The translations under genes were made by a program, and so were the position numbers. 49,080 nt of DNA, taken from positions 1-49,080 of the forward strand of contig JACVZY010000044.1 of NCBI GenBank assembly GCA_014654705.1, given 5' to 3'. Positions 9,501-19,431 of this stretch are shown piece after piece. Position 1 is the stretch's first letter, and each line of letters begins with the position of its first letter. The notes under the pieces were generated by a model. That model saw nothing but the letters and a program-made list of their open reading frames with translations, was not told where the DNA came from and made no database searches. The DNA comes from Ignavibacteria bacterium. Lineage in GTDB: Bacteria > Bacteroidota > Ignavibacteria > Kapaibacteriales > UBA4661.

Positions 9501-10475
9501 ATGGGACGTGTTGTTGTCAATCAGAAGCCAAAACGTATGCCCACGAGCGTACGGATTGATGAAATTACGAGTGGGATGAAAAAACCATTTTTCGTAGCCG
9601 GGTGCAGAGGAGACAACACCCAAAAAAATGGTGCGCCAAATAGCGAGATTCACGGCAATTATACGTTTGCATCCGGTGATGGAAGCAATCTTGCCGGAAA
9701 GCATCTTATCATTTTCGTTCATGGCTATAATGTTACGGCTGATGAGTCGCTCAAGTCGGCGCAAGGTTTTTTCTCTTTTTTGGATGCTTCCTTAAGCAAG
9801 ACATTGAGCAAAAAAGGAACTGATACGGCAAATTATGAATATCTTCTTTTCACGTGGCCCGGCGATACGGGAGTTATCTATTTCAATGAAGCACAAGAAT
9901 TTGCACAATACTCAGGTGCAGCGCTCTACAAATTACTGGATATGTTGTATTCCAATCCTTCCCCGCCGCTTTCGGTTGCTATCGTTTCCCATTCTTTAGG
10001 AGCACATGTACTGCTTCGTTCGCTGGCTATTTTGGGGGAGCGCTTATACAGAGGGAAAGCAAAAAACGCGGTCAATTGTGCGTTATTACTGGGAGCTGCT
10101 GTGGAAGATGATGTTTTTGAGCGTGCAGACGATGAAAATGAGTATCACTTTCCCGAAGCAGCCTTTGGAGTGGAGAAGATTCATTTTGGTGTTTCGCGCT
10201 CTGATGATGTGCTGAACGGTGCATTTGCCATAAATGAAAATGACTCCGCACTTGGATACAGAGGACCAGAATCTATGGATGCCCTACAATCTTTAACCCG
10301 ACGAGTGGAAGCAGTTCTTCATCGTGCATTTAGTTTTGAGATACACGACTTTACACCCTCCTCGCCTACGGTCATGAATCCCGATTTGTACGTTCGGCAT
10401 CACGGAGACTACTGGGTGAATCAAAGCCAAACGGATTATTATGCGAATTTGTTGTTAAAAGAGCAGTTAATATAA
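9501..10475 (+). CDS. DUF900-type alpha/beta hydrolase
   Basis: 324 residues. The alpha/beta-hydrolase core is clear: IIFVHGYNV (oxyanion region, about 70-78), LFTWPGD typical of the DUF900 branch (about 116-122), and the nucleophile elbow SHSLGAH with Ser165. The likely catalytic acid and His lie in the C-terminal third, with candidates in the RHHGDYW region. There is no signal peptide, so it is probably cytoplasmic. It starts a co-directional run (gap of 36 bp to the next gene) with a membrane coiled-coil protein, a small protein and an exported protein. Substrate unknown; lipase, esterase or protease-like action are all possible. Confidence 0.75.
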   Translation: MGRVVVNQKPKRMPTSVRIDEITSGMKKPFFVAGCRGDNTQKNGAPNSEIHGNYTFASGDGSNLAGKHLIIFVHGYNVTADESLKSAQGFFSFLDASLSKTLSKKGTDTANYEYLLFTWPGDTGVIYFNEAQEFAQYSGAALYKLLDMLYSNPSPPLSVAIVSHSLGAHVLLRSLAILGERLYRGKAKNAVNCALLLGAAVEDDVFERADDENEYHFPEAAFGVEKIHFGVSRSDDVLNGAFAINENDSALGYRGPESMDALQSLTRRVEAVLHRAFSFEIHDFTPSSPTVMNPDLYVRHHGDYWVNQSQTDYYANLLLKEQLI

Positions 10476-10511
10476 TATCAATACCCAAACCACTATTATT
10501 AGAGGCTTACC

Positions 10512-11891
10512 ATGGCTGATAATCCAAATACCGATCCTGTTCAAGAAAAGGTAAAAGAACAGTCAAAAACCCCAAAAATTATTAGCTTTTTCAAGCGCTA
10601 TTCGTGGTCAATATTGTTTGTGGCACTGTGGATTGTGGCGTTTTTAATATTTACTAGTTTACCTCAAGGTCCGAGTGGTAAAGGCTCATCTTCTTCCTCA
10701 GGCGATAATTTGGGAATATTCCCATCGCTCTTGCTTTCTTCCGCTGTCGTATTTATCCTTTATATCCTTTTTTCAATCGGGGCGAGAATTCGCCATAAAT
10801 TAGATGGGTGGAAAGAATCAGAAGAATGGAAAAAAGAATCTACGGTACTCAATGACAAAGAAAAGGATTTAATCGATATTATTACTTTGATTAATGAGCA
10901 AAGATTAAGAGAGCTCAAAGAGAAAATACCAAATGTAGAAAAAAATCTAGCAGAATTTAAATTTCAAGAAAGTTTACTACAACAAGATAGAGATGCTGAA
11001 CCCGATCAAAAAAAACAGGAGATTCTTGATCAAAAATTGCTTTCAAAGCAAAAACAAATTACTAGGGAAATAAATACCCTTTCAGAACTCAAGAATGAAA
11101 TTAACATACTTTATACTGCTCGTGCAGTACCTCTCTTTCTTGAAATCAAACATTTAGTTTACAAGGCAAAAATTAATGAACACCGCTATAATATAGCAAC
11201 AAAGCGTCATCGTCAGTGGTGGTATTTTCTCCAAGGATTTTCATTAGTCGTTAGTTTCATTATTCCAATTGCAGGCGGTCTAGGTGCTGCAGATCCGGGG
11301 GTAACCACGATTTTGGATAATCATATTAAAGAGTTTTTCACGAAAAGCAAGAGCATTCCTTCTGATACTGTTTTTGTTGCGCTTAAAGATTCCGTTCGTC
11401 TCTTGAGAGAGGTTGATATGGGCTTAAAAGCAGACATTAACAAACTTGATACAATTTTGAAAGCAAATAGAAAGCAAAGTGTGCAGTCCGTGGGCAAAAA
11501 GAACCTTACTGCATCCACAACAGAAACAGTTATCAAGGAGCAAAAACCTAATAAGCCTGAAGTACCGCCCAGTAGAACGATTCCAAATACAAAAGATATT
11601 ATTACGCTTTTGCTTATTATCCTGCCAACACTTTCGGCAGTCTCGGCGAATATTATTATTCGTTTTCGGTTGTCAGATTTGTGGTTGATTCGAGATAAAG
11701 GGCGTATTGATTATCGCAAGTTGGCTGAAGAAGGACGACAAAAAATGCTGATGGCAAAAAATGCACAGGACTTGGTAGAAATTCACTCTTACCTGAATGA
11801 TTCCATGCGAAAAATAGAAGATACGCAGCAAGTGCGATTCTTCTCTGTCCCGGATCCTTCACAAAACCAAGATGGTAAAACATCGACGTAA
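10512..11891 (+). CDS. Coiled-coil membrane protein of unknown function
   Basis: 459 residues. Predicted membrane helices at about 32-48, 72-92, 237-255 and 362-382. Long charged coiled-coil segments (about 100-215) lie between helices 2 and 3, and a second soluble region (about 260-360, Ser/Thr/Lys-rich) between helices 3 and 4; the C-terminal tail is again charged. No enzymatic motif is seen. AGAGGC upstream of ATG 10512 can serve as ribosome binding site. It lies 36 bp behind the DUF900-type hydrolase and is probably co-transcribed with it. Function unknown. Confidence 0.7.
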   Translation: MADNPNTDPVQEKVKEQSKTPKIISFFKRYSWSILFVALWIVAFLIFTSLPQGPSGKGSSSSSGDNLGIFPSLLLSSAVVFILYILFSIGARIRHKLDGWKESEEWKKESTVLNDKEKDLIDIITLINEQRLRELKEKIPNVEKNLAEFKFQESLLQQDRDAEPDQKKQEILDQKLLSKQKQITREINTLSELKNEINILYTARAVPLFLEIKHLVYKAKINEHRYNIATKRHRQWWYFLQGFSLVVSFIIPIAGGLGAADPGVTTILDNHIKEFFTKSKSIPSDTVFVALKDSVRLLREVDMGLKADINKLDTILKANRKQSVQSVGKKNLTASTTETVIKEQKPNKPEVPPSRTIPNTKDIITLLLIILPTLSAVSANIIIRFRLSDLWLIRDKGRIDYRKLAEEGRQKMLMAKNAQDLVEIHSYLNDSMRKIEDTQQVRFFSVPDPSQNQDGKTST

Positions 11892-11960
11892 AATACATTC
11901 AGATAAGATTCTTGTCAATATTCACTATTTATTCTATCTAAATATTTGGAGGATTGCTAT

Positions 11961-12338
11961 ATGTATGAGCTAGTAAAAATCAATCCTACATTGGGCAATA
12001 TTATTATTCAATTTAATATGCCTAGTTGGCAATATGATAAAGTATTAGTCAGATATAGATTTCGTTTACGGAATGGAAATCAGGTTACAAATTCTACTCT
12101 TGGCGATAATAAAATATTGAGTGATGACATATTTGAGCCTTTCCAACTTAACCAATATTTAAGCGCAATGCTAGAATGTAAAATACAAACAATGACCCTA
12201 GATGGTTATGAAGAAGGAAAAAAGATTACAATTGGACTGCGACAACAAAAGTCGACAGGGAACATAAACAAACCATACGTTTTCACTATACCTATTGGTT
12301 CAAGTTCTGATGAATACGTTACTGAGTTTACTCTTTAG
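11961..12338 (+). CDS. Small hypothetical protein
   Basis: 125 residues. The start at ATG 11961 is supported by a strong GGAGG at 11948-11952, eight bases upstream; the in-frame codons before it are therefore not used. The sequence is rich in Asn, Gln and aromatic residues with alternating hydrophobics, suggesting a beta-sandwich. No signal peptide or known motif. It lies between the membrane coiled-coil protein and an exported protein, 69 bp after the former. Confidence 0.6.
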   Translation: MYELVKINPTLGNIIIQFNMPSWQYDKVLVRYRFRLRNGNQVTNSTLGDNKILSDDIFEPFQLNQYLSAMLECKIQTMTLDGYEEGKKITIGLRQQKSTGNINKPYVFTIPIGSSSDEYVTEFTL

Positions 12339-12515
12339 TTTGATATCAATAACAGATTTCATAAGAAAAATTCAACCTTGCTTGCCGACACCTTAGTTAC
12401 ATACTTTCATTGTAAGGATTTTGTAAATAGATGATAAGATTTTTTTAACTCCTTGCATACAAACGTGAGTCGCTACAAAAACCCTACATTTTTCATCAAA
12501 CTGTTTCTTCTATTT

Positions 12516-13862
12516 ATGAAAAAACATCTGTGCATTTTACTATTTGGGATGCTGCTCGCTGAACTTACTGTTTCCTTTGGACAAGAGACAAGCCCTTCTT
12601 CAGCAACAGATACTCAAAAACAATTAACTGAGATATTAAAGAGCTTGAAAAATATAGAGTTTAAAGTTACTAATGCGACAGTCCAACAAATCGAACAACA
12701 TCTAAAAAACATTGAGTTTAGAGTTACTATTGCAACCGTTCAACAAATTGAACAACAACAAAGAGAAAATGAAAAGCGAAGAAATGAATTACAAGCAAAA
12801 CTCTTGAATGAGTATGCTGTTCCAGATATTCCTGCAACAAAAATTCTTGATGTTCAACCGGATAACATTTTGCGACCAACAACTCCAAAAGCACTTGCTG
12901 TTTCTATAGCTCAAGCAGCTTCTAATACAGGTTTGGGAGCTATACCTGCTGCAATCGCATTAGAATTCTCCCCATATATTTTCATTAAAAACGGATTGCC
13001 AAGTCAAAAGTCCAATTATTTTCAGGATAACAATTTCTTGAATAATTTGCGTGTCTCTTTGGCGACAACGAGTGAAGCGCAGACAAGAGCGATGGCGTTT
13101 GGAGTGAGATATACAGTCATTGATGAGGTAAACAAAAGCCAAACTGCGGAATGCAATAAAATGTTTGGTCTTTTTACAAATATAGCAGACAAGAATTTTG
13201 ACAAAGGTGATATTGTAGATATAATTCTTGCAAGGAAATATGGAAAGAATGTGCAAGAATATAAGCGAATGAAAAACGATTTTTCATTATATGATTCCTT
13301 ATATTCAAAAGAAAATAAAGAGTATCTTAAAAATGTACAAGAGAGTGATTTAGTTCTAAGTGTCCAATTAGAAGCAGAGAAACAAATAGATTCCTTATTT
13401 AATATTTTATCTAATGATACACTTTGGTCTAATAATATCCTAGATATCGGCTTTGCAGTACGTGGTAGTTCGTCAGATTCTCTATTTTCTAGTTTTCAAC
13501 TCAGACAAGCGCAATTCTGGGGAACATATGCAGTACGTTCTAGTTCAAAATTGCAGATTGTTGTTGGGGCAAATATCTGGTATGGTATACAAGCAGCAGC
13601 TAAAGAATCAGATAAAAATAAATTAGGTATCTCCGGTGCAGCTCGACTATATTATGGAGCGAATGCATTGAAAATATTTGGTGATATTACTGCATCTTAC
13701 TACTCTACAGAAGAGCAATCTGGTCGTTTTTCAATTGCATTGGGCATTGAAGCGCGAATTAATGAAAATATTTGGTTGGAATTATCAGCATCAGGAAAGT
13801 ATCAATATTTAAAATTCCCTATTTACTTGCCGATTGCAACAGTTCGCTATGGGATAAATTAG
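12516..13862 (+). CDS. Exported, possibly outer-membrane, hypothetical protein
   Basis: 448 residues from ATG 12516. A typical signal peptide (MKKHLCILLFGMLLAEL...SFGQ, cleavage after about residue 24) is followed by a near-exact tandem duplication of a ~21-residue coiled-coil unit (LKNIEFKVTNATVQQIEQ and LKNIEFRVTIATVQQIEQ). From about residue 110 the protein has alternating aromatic/hydrophobic strands, ending in ..SGKYQYLKFPIYLPIATVRYGIN, which resembles an outer-membrane beta-barrel C-terminus. It closes the co-directional run beginning at 9501. Function unknown; an outer-membrane component of that run is plausible. Confidence 0.65.
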   Translation: MKKHLCILLFGMLLAELTVSFGQETSPSSATDTQKQLTEILKSLKNIEFKVTNATVQQIEQHLKNIEFRVTIATVQQIEQQQRENEKRRNELQAKLLNEYAVPDIPATKILDVQPDNILRPTTPKALAVSIAQAASNTGLGAIPAAIALEFSPYIFIKNGLPSQKSNYFQDNNFLNNLRVSLATTSEAQTRAMAFGVRYTVIDEVNKSQTAECNKMFGLFTNIADKNFDKGDIVDIILARKYGKNVQEYKRMKNDFSLYDSLYSKENKEYLKNVQESDLVLSVQLEAEKQIDSLFNILSNDTLWSNNILDIGFAVRGSSSDSLFSSFQLRQAQFWGTYAVRSSSKLQIVVGANIWYGIQAAAKESDKNKLGISGAARLYYGANALKIFGDITASYYSTEEQSGRFSIALGIEARINENIWLELSASGKYQYLKFPIYLPIATVRYGIN

Positions 13863-13958
13863 GAAGTATTATTCTCACTCGCTGCCCCCACGGAAAAATT
13901 TTCAACCACCTAGCCGCAAACCCTCATCACCTTTTCAATACTCCTCTGCTCCTCATTC

Positions 13959-14087
13959 CTACCGTGGTGTGCGCGATGACAAATACCCACTTTCTTTAAT
14001 TGCTTCAAAGAGTTGACCACGGGAAACAGGCTTGGCGAAATATCCGCCCGCTTCTGCCGTAAAAAACTTGAATCGTACTTCTTGCAT
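13959..14087 (-). pseudogene. Possible fragment of a response-regulator receiver domain
   Basis: A 42-codon frame beginning MQEVRFKFF contains AEAGGYFAKPVSRGQLFEAI, which resembles the last third of a receiver domain (the switch Lys in the KP motif and alpha-5 helix), but the rest of the domain is missing. It sits in the otherwise gene-free 427-bp gap before the TonB receptor. It is either a decayed gene end or a chance resemblance. Confidence 0.4.
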
Positions 14088-14288
14088 CTTCCCTTCCCCT
14101 CTACAAAAAATCCCTCCTGCAACCACAAAAAAGCCGTACTTTTGTCGAAGCATTGGTAATGACTGCCTTTCCCGATGACGATATTTTTTTGCATGGGTCG
14201 CTGTGTGTGTTGGCTTACGTTGTGCGACTTGTGCTGATGAAATGTTGTTGTCGGTTTGGTGTTTCTTTGTCCTCATTTTTATTGCTGC

Positions 14289-16652
14289 ATGAAACGATTT
14301 GGAGTTGGACTGATTTTTTGCGTTATGCTTTTTGGGTTTCCGGTGTTCGCTCTGGAAAACACCGCAACATTGAACGGCATTGTGTACGATAAATTTTCCG
14401 GCGAAGTTCTGAGCGGTGCTTCCCTTACCCTTTCGCGGGATAGTGAGGCTCTTCCAGTGCGCACGGCACAAACGAATACCTTCGGGTTTTATTCTTTCGG
14501 GCGCTTGCAGCCCGGAGCGTATATGCTTTCGGTTCGATTCCAACGCTATCAGCCTTTTACCGTGCGGATAGTCATTGCCGATTCGTCCGCATCTGTGCGG
14601 CAAAATGTGTACCTTACGCCTTACACTGCTCGTTCTAAGGCGCTCGTGGTGGAGGGGCAATCGTATTCGCAGAAAGAGCATCTGATTAGTTCGGTCGAAC
14701 TGACGCAGCAAATGTTGAAGACCGTGCCGGCGACTTTTGGCGAAGCAGACATCACGAAAACGTTGCAACTTTTGCCCGGCATCAAATCTTCCTCCGAAGC
14801 CTCAAGCGGTTTGTACATTCGGGGCGGCTCGCCGGATCAAAATCTTGTGCTGCTGGACGGCATTCCGGTTTATAATCCCATGCACCTCGGCGGAATTTTC
14901 AGCACGTTCAATTCCGATGCCCTCAGTGATGTGCGTGTTGTCAAAGGCGTATTCCCTGCCGAATATGGCGGGCGGCTTTCGGGTGTGGTGGATGTGTCCA
15001 TGCGCGACGGCACACGTGAGAAAATTTCCGGCAACGTAAACGTTGGTCTCATTGCTTCGCGGCTTTTGCTGGAAGGACCAATCACCGACAACGCAACCTT
15101 TATGCTTTCGGCACGGCGCACCTATTTTGAATTGCCCATTGCCGCAATTAAAGCCGTGACGACCACACCTGAACTGCCGCAGTATTATTTCTATGACCTG
15201 AACGCAAAAGTAAGCCTTGCGCTTTCGGAGAACGATAAGCTCGTCGCAAGCGCCTACACCGGAGGCGACGTTTTTCTTTACACGTCGGCGGATACGACCT
15301 TGCGGGGGAATCTTGGGTGGGGCAATACGATTGCTAATCTTCGCTGGACGCATATTCTTTCGCCGTCCATTTTTACAACGGTGTCGGCATATTACAGCAG
15401 TTTTCTTTTTTCGTCGGATATTGATACGAAAGTGTCCTCATCGTCACCGTTTATTGATGTGCTGAATCTTTTTTCGCAGATTCGGGATATTGGCACTCGC
15501 GCCGAAGTGCAATATTTTCACTCCGACGCGCACACGGCAAAAGCAGGGATCGAAGCAATCTATCACCGATTTTTGACGTTGACTGATTCCTTCGGGCAAA
15601 ATATTGTTGGCTACGTCAATCTTTTGGATGCCTCGCGCACGGTCTCGGCGCTTGAACTCGCTGCCTATCTGCAAGACGAATGGAGCATCACGCCGTCGCT
15701 TGATGCGACGATTGGCTTACGAACAACCTACTTCGAGCAAGGCAATCGTGTTCGAGTCGAACCGCGCGTAGCATTGTCGTGGGAAGCCAGCGACCATCTT
15801 GCGGTGAAAGGTGCTTTTGGCGTGACCAATCAGTTTTTGCATTTGGTTTCGCGGAACGACGTGACGATTCTTCCCACCGACGCATGGTTTCCTTCCACGG
15901 CGCTTATCGAACCGGCGCAATCTCTTCAGTATGAACTCGGCGCAGAGACGCATCTTTGGGAAAAAGAAGTGTTCTTGAGTGTGCAGGGTTATTACAAATC
16001 GCTTCAGCATCTCTACGAATTTCGAGACGATGCCCGCTTTACGCTGCTCACTCCTGCCGAAACGTTGCTCACCGAAGGCAAAGGCGAAGCCTACGGTGCG
16101 GAAATATTTCTGCACAAACGCATGGGCGCTTTGAAGGGCTGGATAGGCTACACGCTTGCATGGACGTGGCGGACGTTTCCCGAATTGAACGGCGGCAGAC
16201 CCTTTGCGCCACGTTACGACCGTCGGCATGATGTTTCGCTTGTGGCGAGCTACACGCTCAGCGACGCTTGGGAAATTGGAGCGACATGGACGTATGGCAC
16301 AGGGCAAGCATTTACTTTGCCCGCAGCGCAGTATAGTTTTTCGTTGAATACCTCTCAGGGATCATATTATGTTGCTTACCCACAAATTCAATACACCGAA
16401 CGCAACGGCGGACGCTTGCCGCCATTTCACAAACTGGACGTGAGCATTACTCATCGTTTCCAGTGGTGGAATCTTCCCTTTCAGGCATCATTGAGTGTGT
16501 ATAATGTCTATAATCGTTACAATGCTTTTTCGTGGTCGGTGGAGTATCAGACACTTTCTCCCACCGCTTATTCCACGGCATGGACAAGCAACATCCAGCA
16601 AGTGTCGCTTTTGGGTATTGTCCCAACGTTTAGTCTGAGTGTACAATTTTAA
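14289..16652 (+). CDS. TonB-dependent receptor with N-terminal carboxypeptidase-regulatory-like domain
   Basis: 787 residues from ATG 14289. Signal peptide (about 1-22), then a CarboxypepD-regulatory-like beta-sandwich (about 27-110, NGIVYDKFSGEVLSGA through VYLTPY). The plug domain (about 115-240) contains LQLLPGIKSSSEASSGLYIR, GGSPDQNLVLLDGIPVYNP and PAEYGGRLSGVVDV. A 22-stranded barrel is expected to follow. The terminal residues SLSVQF end with the aromatic residue typical of outer-membrane proteins. It would import a ligand using TonB energy. The next gene is a DUF4249-type lipoprotein, a frequent partner of this receptor type in Bacteroidota; the ligand is unknown. Confidence 0.92.
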   Translation: MKRFGVGLIFCVMLFGFPVFALENTATLNGIVYDKFSGEVLSGASLTLSRDSEALPVRTAQTNTFGFYSFGRLQPGAYMLSVRFQRYQPFTVRIVIADSSASVRQNVYLTPYTARSKALVVEGQSYSQKEHLISSVELTQQMLKTVPATFGEADITKTLQLLPGIKSSSEASSGLYIRGGSPDQNLVLLDGIPVYNPMHLGGIFSTFNSDALSDVRVVKGVFPAEYGGRLSGVVDVSMRDGTREKISGNVNVGLIASRLLLEGPITDNATFMLSARRTYFELPIAAIKAVTTTPELPQYYFYDLNAKVSLALSENDKLVASAYTGGDVFLYTSADTTLRGNLGWGNTIANLRWTHILSPSIFTTVSAYYSSFLFSSDIDTKVSSSSPFIDVLNLFSQIRDIGTRAEVQYFHSDAHTAKAGIEAIYHRFLTLTDSFGQNIVGYVNLLDASRTVSALELAAYLQDEWSITPSLDATIGLRTTYFEQGNRVRVEPRVALSWEASDHLAVKGAFGVTNQFLHLVSRNDVTILPTDAWFPSTALIEPAQSLQYELGAETHLWEKEVFLSVQGYYKSLQHLYEFRDDARFTLLTPAETLLTEGKGEAYGAEIFLHKRMGALKGWIGYTLAWTWRTFPELNGGRPFAPRYDRRHDVSLVASYTLSDAWEIGATWTYGTGQAFTLPAAQYSFSLNTSQGSYYVAYPQIQYTERNGGRLPPFHKLDVSITHRFQWWNLPFQASLSVYNVYNRYNAFSWSVEYQTLSPTAYSTAWTSNIQQVSLLGIVPTFSLSVQF

Positions 16653-16689
16653 TGTTTTGAGGAAGCAATTTTTTCTATCAACTATGGTT

Positions 16690-17634
16690 ATGAATAAACG
16701 TCCCATTCTTCTCTGGCTATACTCTTGCTGTTTAGCACTTACTCTTTGCGGATTGCTTGGCTGCGAAAGCATTGTTACCGATGCGTCGCTTCAGTATAGC
16801 GAAAAAATTGTGATTAGCGGTGTACTGACTGCCGGAGACAGTCTCAAAAATATTCACATCTCGCGCACGGTTGCACCGTTGGATACGTTCTCCACGGAGA
16901 AAATCTACGTGGGCGATGCGGTTGCATCCATCACAGTGGACGGGAAGCCGTATCCGTTGGAATTGCAGAGCTTGGCGGACATTGATTCGCTCTATATTCA
17001 GAATGGACTCGTGCGGAGTTTATACCGCGTTCCGAATCTTGTGGTCGAAGCAGGCAAGCGGTACGCATTACGTGTGGAATGGCGAGGAAAAGTAGCAACA
17101 GCGGAGACGTTTGTTCCCGAACCGATAGAAATTATCTCAGCGCGACTTGTGCCGAAAGAAGTGGTCGAGACGGTGCTATATATGTCGGGCGGTCTATCGC
17201 AAACACGTACCACATACGCCTCGGTTGAAGTGACGCTTCGCCCGCGACCGAATGAGACATATGGTATAGCAAAGTATGAAACATATCAGTATGAAATTCT
17301 TCCTTCGGTGTTTCGGTATAGATTTGGGCAAAATGTTCCCGGCGTTACTGTTCTTGGAACATCAGCGCAAAACGGTAGTCTTTTGTTGCAAAAAACAACG
17401 GACTACGGCTATCCACTTCATAACCGTTATCGTTTGTATGTGGGCTGCTTTTCCTTTGATGCCGCCGCACAATCATATTTTCGCAGCCTACGGGCAGATA
17501 TGCCCTTTGGAACGGGAACACTGCCTAGCATTCTCTACGGCGAGCCGGGACGAAATCCTGAGTGGAACATTCGCGGTGACGGAATAGGATTATTTGTGGG
17601 GCGTTCCGAGATGGCGGTTGCTGAGGCGAAGTAG
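16690..17634 (+). CDS. DUF4249-type lipoprotein, partner of the TonB receptor
   Basis: 314 residues from ATG 16690 (ATG 16684 also possible). A lipoprotein signal peptide ends in the lipobox LCGLLGC, giving a lipidated Cys in the mature form. The remainder (IVISGVLTAGDSLKNIHISRT, AVASITVDGKPYPL, YALRVEWRGKVATAETFVPEP) follows the pattern of DUF4249 proteins, which are encoded next to TonB receptors with a carboxypeptidase-regulatory-like domain and are thought to be surface or periplasmic accessory lipoproteins. It starts 37 bp after the receptor and is probably in the same transcript. Confidence 0.8.
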   Translation: MNKRPILLWLYSCCLALTLCGLLGCESIVTDASLQYSEKIVISGVLTAGDSLKNIHISRTVAPLDTFSTEKIYVGDAVASITVDGKPYPLELQSLADIDSLYIQNGLVRSLYRVPNLVVEAGKRYALRVEWRGKVATAETFVPEPIEIISARLVPKEVVETVLYMSGGLSQTRTTYASVEVTLRPRPNETYGIAKYETYQYEILPSVFRYRFGQNVPGVTVLGTSAQNGSLLLQKTTDYGYPLHNRYRLYVGCFSFDAAAQSYFRSLRADMPFGTGTLPSILYGEPGRNPEWNIRGDGIGLFVGRSEMAVAEAK

Positions 17635-17750
17635 TACATTTCTAACACTGAGACCGCGAAATTTTTGTATTTTTGCTCGTACTGTGCAGTGGGCAATTCA
17701 TTGCAGCAATGTGCTTTAGTAAATGATGTTCTTCACTTCTTTTTATGTTC

Positions 17751-18479
17751 ATGCGTACAAAACAAGCAGCAGCAGAATTGGCAAAAATTATCGCCGTGGT
17801 CAATAACAAGGGAGGCGTAGGGAAAACAACGGCAGCCGTACACATCGGATGCGCATTAGCAGCTTTGGGTAAGAGAGTTCTCTGTGTGGACATGGACACC
17901 CAAGCAAACCTTGCGCAGAATTTCTTTTCACGAAAATTTGTCAATACTGCTATCAAAGCCGTTCAAAACGGTTCTCCTTTGCCACCTGAGCACCATTCTT
18001 CCGGTGTGGATGTGCTGACGCTCTCGTTTTATGAAGCAGATGAAGAAGAGTACCGTGCGGCGATTCATGCGTACGCCAGTGAATACGAATATATTTTGAT
18101 TGATTCGCCTCCGTCTTTGGAAAAGCGGACACTTTCGGCGCTGAAAGCATCGTCGTTTGTGCTGATACCGACCGAAGCGGAGCAATTTGCATTTTCCGGT
18201 ATTTCTAATCTTCTTCAGCTTGCTGCGTCGTACAATCTTCATATTCTGGGAGTGTTCATCAATAAATACGACCCGAAAAAACAGGTGCATAAAGCCTTTC
18301 GTTCATTTATTGCCGACCAGTTTTCCCAATTTTTTCTTGAGGACAGTATTCCCACCAGCACTGTTTTTCCCAACGCACAAGCAGAAAATAAAACGGGATT
18401 TGAATTTTATACGCAGAAAAAACCGAATGCAGCCCTAGAAGCATATCAGGCAATAGCACATTCAATTATCGCAGCATAA
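17751..18479 (+). CDS. parA: ParA-family partitioning ATPase
   Basis: 242 residues. The deviant Walker A motif KGGVGKTT (residues 20-27) is preceded by IIAVVNN; Walker A' VDMDTQANLAQ and Walker B ILIDSPPSL follow, all characteristic of ParA/Soj ATPases that move or position DNA via ParB. ATG 17751 is used; ATG 17745 adds two residues. The gene lies 14 bp before a ParB-like gene, so they form an operon. Such a pair may be the chromosomal system, but a location beside a RiPP locus could equally reflect a plasmid or integrated element. Confidence 0.85.
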   Translation: MRTKQAAAELAKIIAVVNNKGGVGKTTAAVHIGCALAALGKRVLCVDMDTQANLAQNFFSRKFVNTAIKAVQNGSPLPPEHHSSGVDVLTLSFYEADEEEYRAAIHAYASEYEYILIDSPPSLEKRTLSALKASSFVLIPTEAEQFAFSGISNLLQLAASYNLHILGVFINKYDPKKQVHKAFRSFIADQFSQFFLEDSIPTSTVFPNAQAENKTGFEFYTQKKPNAALEAYQAIAHSIIAA

Positions 18480-18493
18480 AGGAAAAAAATACG

Positions 18494-19258
18494 ATGGCTC
18501 GAAAACTCAGTATTGACGTATCGGCAGATGTGGAAGTGATTCCTGCGCAGTACCGGAATGGAACTGCTCTTTCGGAAGTAAAAAAAATCACTCCGGCACT
18601 TCTGAAGGCGAACAAAAAAAACAAAGAATACTTTGTCGAAGAAACCGACGATTATTTTACGAATCTCCGCGACGATATTCGCAGGCGGGGTATCATTGTT
18701 CCGCTTATCGCTCGGCAAGACGGTACGCTTCTGGCGGGGCACAATCGTTTGCAAATAGCGCAAGAATTGAAATTGCCTCAAGTTCCGGTGCAGTATGTTC
18801 AGGAAGAATTAACGGAAGAACGCGAGCGGGAATTTATCATCAAGGACAATCTTTTTCGCCGTCAGTTAGACACGCAAGAATGGGTAGAACTCTACCGCAG
18901 ATTGTATCCTGATTTTGAAGCAGTTTTTTTGGATGCGGACACCAAAGCCACACGCGGCAGAATGAAAGCAGGAGACAAACGACTGACGATTACTGCGATT
19001 GCCGAAGAAACAGGACAAAAATACGATACCGTCAAAACGCAAATCCGTCGCGCCCGCGAAAGCGCTCAGAAAACGCCATCACAAGAAAAATTGGGAAAAG
19101 GGTTCAGTGAACCTTTTTCTTCGGATGAAGCCAACAACCAAAAAAAGATTGACAAAGAAGTACGCAGCGCCGTAAAAATTCTTCTTGATTCGTTGGAAAA
19201 AGCCAGCCCGACGGTACAGCAGGATATACGAAAACGTTTAGCACGTTTTTTCAAATGA
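18494..19258 (+). CDS. parB: ParB-like partition protein
   Basis: 254 residues. The ParB/Srx-type N domain includes LRDDIRRRGIIVPLIARQDGT and the nucleotide-binding-type motif LLAGHNRL (79-86; in ParB families usually GERR or GHNR). A helix-turn-helix follows (LTITAIAEETGQKYDTVKTQIRRA, about 155-180), then a charged linker and a C-terminal helix that may dimerise. It is co-transcribed with parA. No parS-like site could be identified by eye. The 173-bp gap after it contains only a 27-codon frame at 19292-19375 that I do not trust. Confidence 0.8.
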   Translation: MARKLSIDVSADVEVIPAQYRNGTALSEVKKITPALLKANKKNKEYFVEETDDYFTNLRDDIRRRGIIVPLIARQDGTLLAGHNRLQIAQELKLPQVPVQYVQEELTEEREREFIIKDNLFRRQLDTQEWVELYRRLYPDFEAVFLDADTKATRGRMKAGDKRLTITAIAEETGQKYDTVKTQIRRARESAQKTPSQEKLGKGFSEPFSSDEANNQKKIDKEVRSAVKILLDSLEKASPTVQQDIRKRLARFFK

Positions 19259-19431
19259 TGAAGTATTGTCAAACGTAGAAGAGAGCGAGAGATGACTGAT
19301 GATGAAGCCGGGCAAGATGTGCTGCTTGCTCTTCGTTCTGCACCTTTCGCTCATCAAGACCACAGTGCGCAATAAACTGGAGAAATTTTTATCAACGGTG
19401 TCGTAGATTACACTACAAATGTTGCGATATT

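Noticed and set aside
13959-14768. A 269-codon minus-strand frame overlapping the TonB receptor
   Set aside because: Most of it is antisense to the receptor gene; only the last ~42 codons outside it show a possible receiver-domain remnant.
19292-19375. A 27-codon frame starting MTDDEAGQDVLLALRS
   Set aside because: Too short, no family match and no ribosome binding site or terminator in support.
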